DNA of 7,245 bases, from assembly GCA_023511475.1 (NCBI GenBank), contig JAIMBM010000146.1:1-7245 (forward strand), in the 5' to 3' direction. The translations under genes were made by a program, and so were the position numbers. Position 1 is the stretch's first letter. Each line of letters starts with the position of its first letter. Source of the DNA: Anaerolineae bacterium (GTDB lineage: Bacteria > Chloroflexota > Anaerolineae > SpSt-313). Of the stretch, positions 5,387-7,245 are shown piece by piece. The notes under the pieces were generated by a model that was not told where the DNA came from, made no database searches, and saw only the letters and a list, made by a program, of their open reading frames with translations.

Positions 5387-6277
5387 TCAGTAGTTGGCGA
5401 GGCGGCTCTGGACGCGATCGTCCATGAGCCACTTTCGCATGGACGCAGCCAGCTTCGGATCTTCCAAACCGAACGCCAGGTTCGCCTTGAGCCAGCCCTC
5501 GAGGTTGCCAATGTCGTGTCGCACGCCCTCGAATTGGTACGCGTCGACAAGGCCCATCGCGGCGAGCTTTTGAAGGGCGTCGGTCAGCTGCAGTTCGCCG
5601 CCGTGCCCGATGGGCGTCTGCTCGAGCGCATCAAAGATGGACGGAGGCAGTATGTATCGTCCGAGCACGGCGAAATTCGAAGGCGCCTCGGCTTCGTTCG
5701 GTTTCTCGATGAGCCGTCTGACAGGGAACGGTTCCGGGCCTACCACGAGGCGCGCGGGCTCGATGATCCCGTACTTCGACACGTCGGCCGCCGGGACGGG
5801 CTGCACCCCGAGCAGGGCGCGCTCTGGATCCGTGTATTGCTTCATGAGCTGGCGCACCACGGGCTCATCCGACTGGATGATATCGTCACCGAGCAGCACG
5901 GCGAACGGCTCTCCACCCACGAAGGATCGCGCGCACAGAATCGCGTGCCCGAGGCCGAGCGGCGTCTTCTGGCGCACGTAGTGGATGTTGACGAGATCGG
6001 AAATGGCCTGCACTTCGGTGAGCATGTTGGACTTGCGGCTTTGCTCCAGGTGCAATTCCAACTCCGGCGACCGGTCGAAATGGTCCTCGATGGCCTTTTT
6101 CGCGCGGCCGGTGATGATGAGAATCTCCTCAATGCCCGAGTACACCGCTTCTTCCACGATGTATTGAATGCAAGGCTTGTTGAGGATGGGCAGCATTTCT
6201 TTGGGCACGGCCTTGGTGGCCGGAAGCATCCGCGTGCCAAATCCCGCGGCCGGGATGACCGCCTTTCTGACCTTCAT
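5387..6277 (-). CDS. galU: UTP-glucose-1-phosphate uridylyltransferase GalU
   Basis: GalU makes UDP-glucose from UTP and glucose 1-phosphate in the cytoplasm, feeding synthesis of exopolysaccharide, glycolipids, wall glycopolymers and galactose use. The 296-residue length is standard. The N-terminal nucleotide-binding loop AAGFGTRMLPATK continues into AVPKEMLP (residues 10-30). QKTPLGLGHA (103-112), the metal/nucleotide LGDD (129-132), VSKYGII (167-172), IEKPN (190-194), GELQLTDAL (227-235) and the late HDIGN with WLKAN (254-266) are all present as expected. The start at 6277 is chosen over an in-frame ATG at 6334 because MKVRKAVIPAAG is the usual N-terminus and AGAGGTGA (6283-6290) lies 5 bases upstream. 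The stop is TGA at 5387-5389. It follows moeA by 49 bases and may be co-transcribed with it; no strong promoter is visible in that gap. Bacilli often call this gene gtaB. Confidence 0.96.
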   Translation of the reverse strand: MKVRKAVIPAAGFGTRMLPATKAVPKEMLPILNKPCIQYIVEEAVYSGIEEILIITGRAKKAIEDHFDRSPELELHLEQSRKSNMLTEVQAISDLVNIHYVRQKTPLGLGHAILCARSFVGGEPFAVLLGDDIIQSDEPVVRQLMKQYTDPERALLGVQPVPAADVSKYGIIEPARLVVGPEPFPVRRLIEKPNEAEAPSNFAVLGRYILPPSIFDALEQTPIGHGGELQLTDALQKLAAMGLVDAYQFEGVRHDIGNLEGWLKANLAFGLEDPKLAASMRKWLMDDRVQSRLANY

Positions 6278-6282
6278 ATGCT

Positions 6283-6290
6283 TCACCTCT
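6283..6290 (-). promoter_or_regulatory. Ribosome binding site for galU
   Basis: On the minus strand AGAGGTGA lies 5 bases before the ATG at 6277. It decides between this start and the in-frame ATG at 6334, which lies in the first bases after the moeA stop and has only a weak site. Confidence 0.8.
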
Positions 6291-6326
6291 GCGATGTTTC
6301 GCACAAATCGGCCTGTCCTCCATATT

Positions 6327-7244
6327 TTAGCCATCCTGCAACGCGCGCGCCACGCCTGTATCTGGAAATCTGGTCAAACCGAGCGACGGCAGCCATCCTC
6401 GCGTCCAGGCGACGGAAACCGTCTCGCCTTCGGAAAGGCGGTCGCCGTCCATCCGCGCAATGGCGTTCGTGGACACGAGCCCCGTCAGGCTTCCTGAAGA
6501 CTGCCTGTCCTCCGCGCGAAACACGAGCGTGGCGCCGCGGAGGCGCAGGTGACCGCGGAGCACGCGCGTATGCTTGACCGGCTTCGCGCGCACCTCGCCT
6601 TCGACGAGCGCCGTGAGTGGAAACGGGCGCGCCTCTTTTGCACCCAGCCAGCGCAACACGAACGGCACCACGAGGGCGTGGAACTGCACATAGGCCGCTG
6701 CGGGATTTCCCGATAAGCCAAACGCGAATCCGTTCGGCGTGGGCCGCGCAAGGAAGGGCGCGCCCGGCCGCATCCAGATGCGTTCAAAGAGAAGCGGGCC
6801 ATCTCCCTCGATGGAATGGAGGGCGTCCCGGGCGTAATCCGCGTCTCCCACGGAAGCGCCGCCCGTCAGAATCAGCAGATCCGCCGCTTGGGCGAGGCGC
6901 TGCGCCGCGCACGTGATAACGTCGCGATGGTCCGCCACATGCTCCGTCGCGATGACCGAGACGCCGAGCTGGTCCAGCGCCGATTGAAGGAAGGCGTCCG
7001 TCGCAGCAAACACCTGTCCGGGCAGCGGGCCCCCCTCGAGGTGAGGCCCCATCACTAACTCGGATCCCGTCGACAGAATCGCCGCGGTGAGCGGACGGAA
7101 GCATCTGCATTCGTGAACGCCCGCTGCGCGGAGGACGGCCTGTGTCTGCCCATCCCATACCTGGCCGGCTCGGGCGATCACGTCACCGCGCCGTGCATCG
7201 TCGCCCTGAGGCTGCACGGACTCGCCCGCAGGCACGGACCTAAG
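6327..7244 (-). CDS. moeA: Molybdopterin molybdenumtransferase MoeA, N-terminus beyond window edge
   Basis: MoeA inserts molybdate into adenylylated molybdopterin to finish the molybdenum cofactor, in the cytoplasm. About 305 residues are visible of a protein usually about 400-430 long; the frame stays open to the right edge, so roughly 100 N-terminal residues are missing. A GTG at 7233-7235 is internal, since VPAGESVQPQGDDARRGDV is the usual mid-domain segment. In order one sees ILSTGSELV (7053-7079), TGGASVGD (6843-6866), MRPGAP (6756-6773) and LSGNPAAAY (from about 6716), then the C-terminal beta-barrel domain with LRGHLRLRG and SGSLTGLVSTNAI. Where Escherichia coli has KPGK and LPGNP this protein has RPGA and LSGNP; I recall RPG-S-P and LSGNP as the common Bacilli form. 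The stop is TAA at 6327-6329. It is the first visible gene of the minus-strand row with galU and the endopeptidase. Confidence 0.95.
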   Translation of the reverse strand, partial: LRSVPAGESVQPQGDDARRGDVIARAGQVWDGQTQAVLRAAGVHECRCFRPLTAAILSTGSELVMGPHLEGGPLPGQVFAATDAFLQSALDQLGVSVIATEHVADHRDVITCAAQRLAQAADLLILTGGASVGDADYARDALHSIEGDGPLLFERIWMRPGAPFLARPTPNGFAFGLSGNPAAAYVQFHALVVPFVLRWLGAKEARPFPLTALVEGEVRAKPVKHTRVLRGHLRLRGATLVFRAEDRQSSGSLTGLVSTNAIARMDGDRLSEGETVSVAWTRGWLPSLGLTRFPDTGVARALQDG

Positions 7245-7245
7245 C

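Noticed and set aside
6315..6330. TAAAAT as a -10 box for galU on the minus strand
   Set aside because: It overlaps the moeA stop and no acceptable -35 box lies 16-18 bases upstream.
5108..6577. 489-codon plus-strand ORF opposite galU and the endopeptidase
   Set aside because: The opposite strand encodes a full GalU and an NlpC/P60 protein with every motif in place. The plus-strand product is Arg/His-rich with no recognisable domain.
1..7245. CRISPR array, toxin-antitoxin pair, phage or insertion-sequence genes, tRNA
   Set aside because: I looked for regular repeats, paired small genes, transposase or integrase motifs and cloverleaf-like sequences on both strands and saw none.

Overview
The window reads as two unrelated pieces of bacterial DNA that meet near position 3060-3090. 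The left piece (about 1-3070) is very GC-rich: hand counts of sampled 60-base lines give 72-78% GC, and nearly every codon ends in G or C. It carries solute-uptake genes typical of soil or aquatic Gram-negative bacteria (Proteobacteria, Rokubacteria or similar; phylum not resolved from sequence alone). The right piece (about 3090-7245) has lower GC (57-67% in sampled lines), strong AGGTGA/AGGGGG-type ribosome binding sites and a clean sigma-A-like promoter. Its genes (addA end, LysM-NlpC/P60 endopeptidase, galU, moeA with Bacilli-like motifs) fit a moderately GC-rich Firmicute, with Alicyclobacillus or a relative as my best guess.

Left layout, all on +: the 3' two thirds of an ABC-type (NMT1/SsuA/TauA-like) periplasmic binding protein (2-640); a 43-base gap made of two GC hairpins; tctA, the large membrane subunit of a tripartite tricarboxylate transporter (684-2198); and tctC, its periplasmic binding protein (from 2219). 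No tctB lies between or beside them. Together these look like one uptake operon for small organic anions.

At about 3060-3090 the TctC reading frame runs without a stop into the C-terminal nuclease domain of the recombination helicase-nuclease AddA, which ends at 3664. The TctC part lacks its last 30-40 residues and the AddA part lacks its whole helicase (about 1000 residues). No transposase, integrase, repeat or tRNA marks the join. The simplest reading is a chimeric assembly or library join that happens to be in frame; a real fusion of a secreted binding protein to a cytoplasmic nuclease is unlikely.

Right layout: addA end (+), then a small four-helix membrane protein (3751-4242, +) resembling the DUF5684 family with its own promoter; a hairpin-rich convergent terminator zone (4244-4316); then on the minus strand a secreted LysM-LysM-NlpC/P60 cell-wall endopeptidase (4325-5224), galU (5387-6277) and the 3' part of moeA (6327 to the window edge). 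A perfect 12-bp inverted repeat abuts and partly overlaps the endopeptidase ribosome binding site, the best regulatory candidate here.

The longest gene-free stretch is 5225-5386 (162 bases). I see no tRNA, rRNA, CRISPR array, insertion sequence or phage gene, and no convincing undescribed multi-gene system. The items most worth checking are the junction and the inverted repeat.
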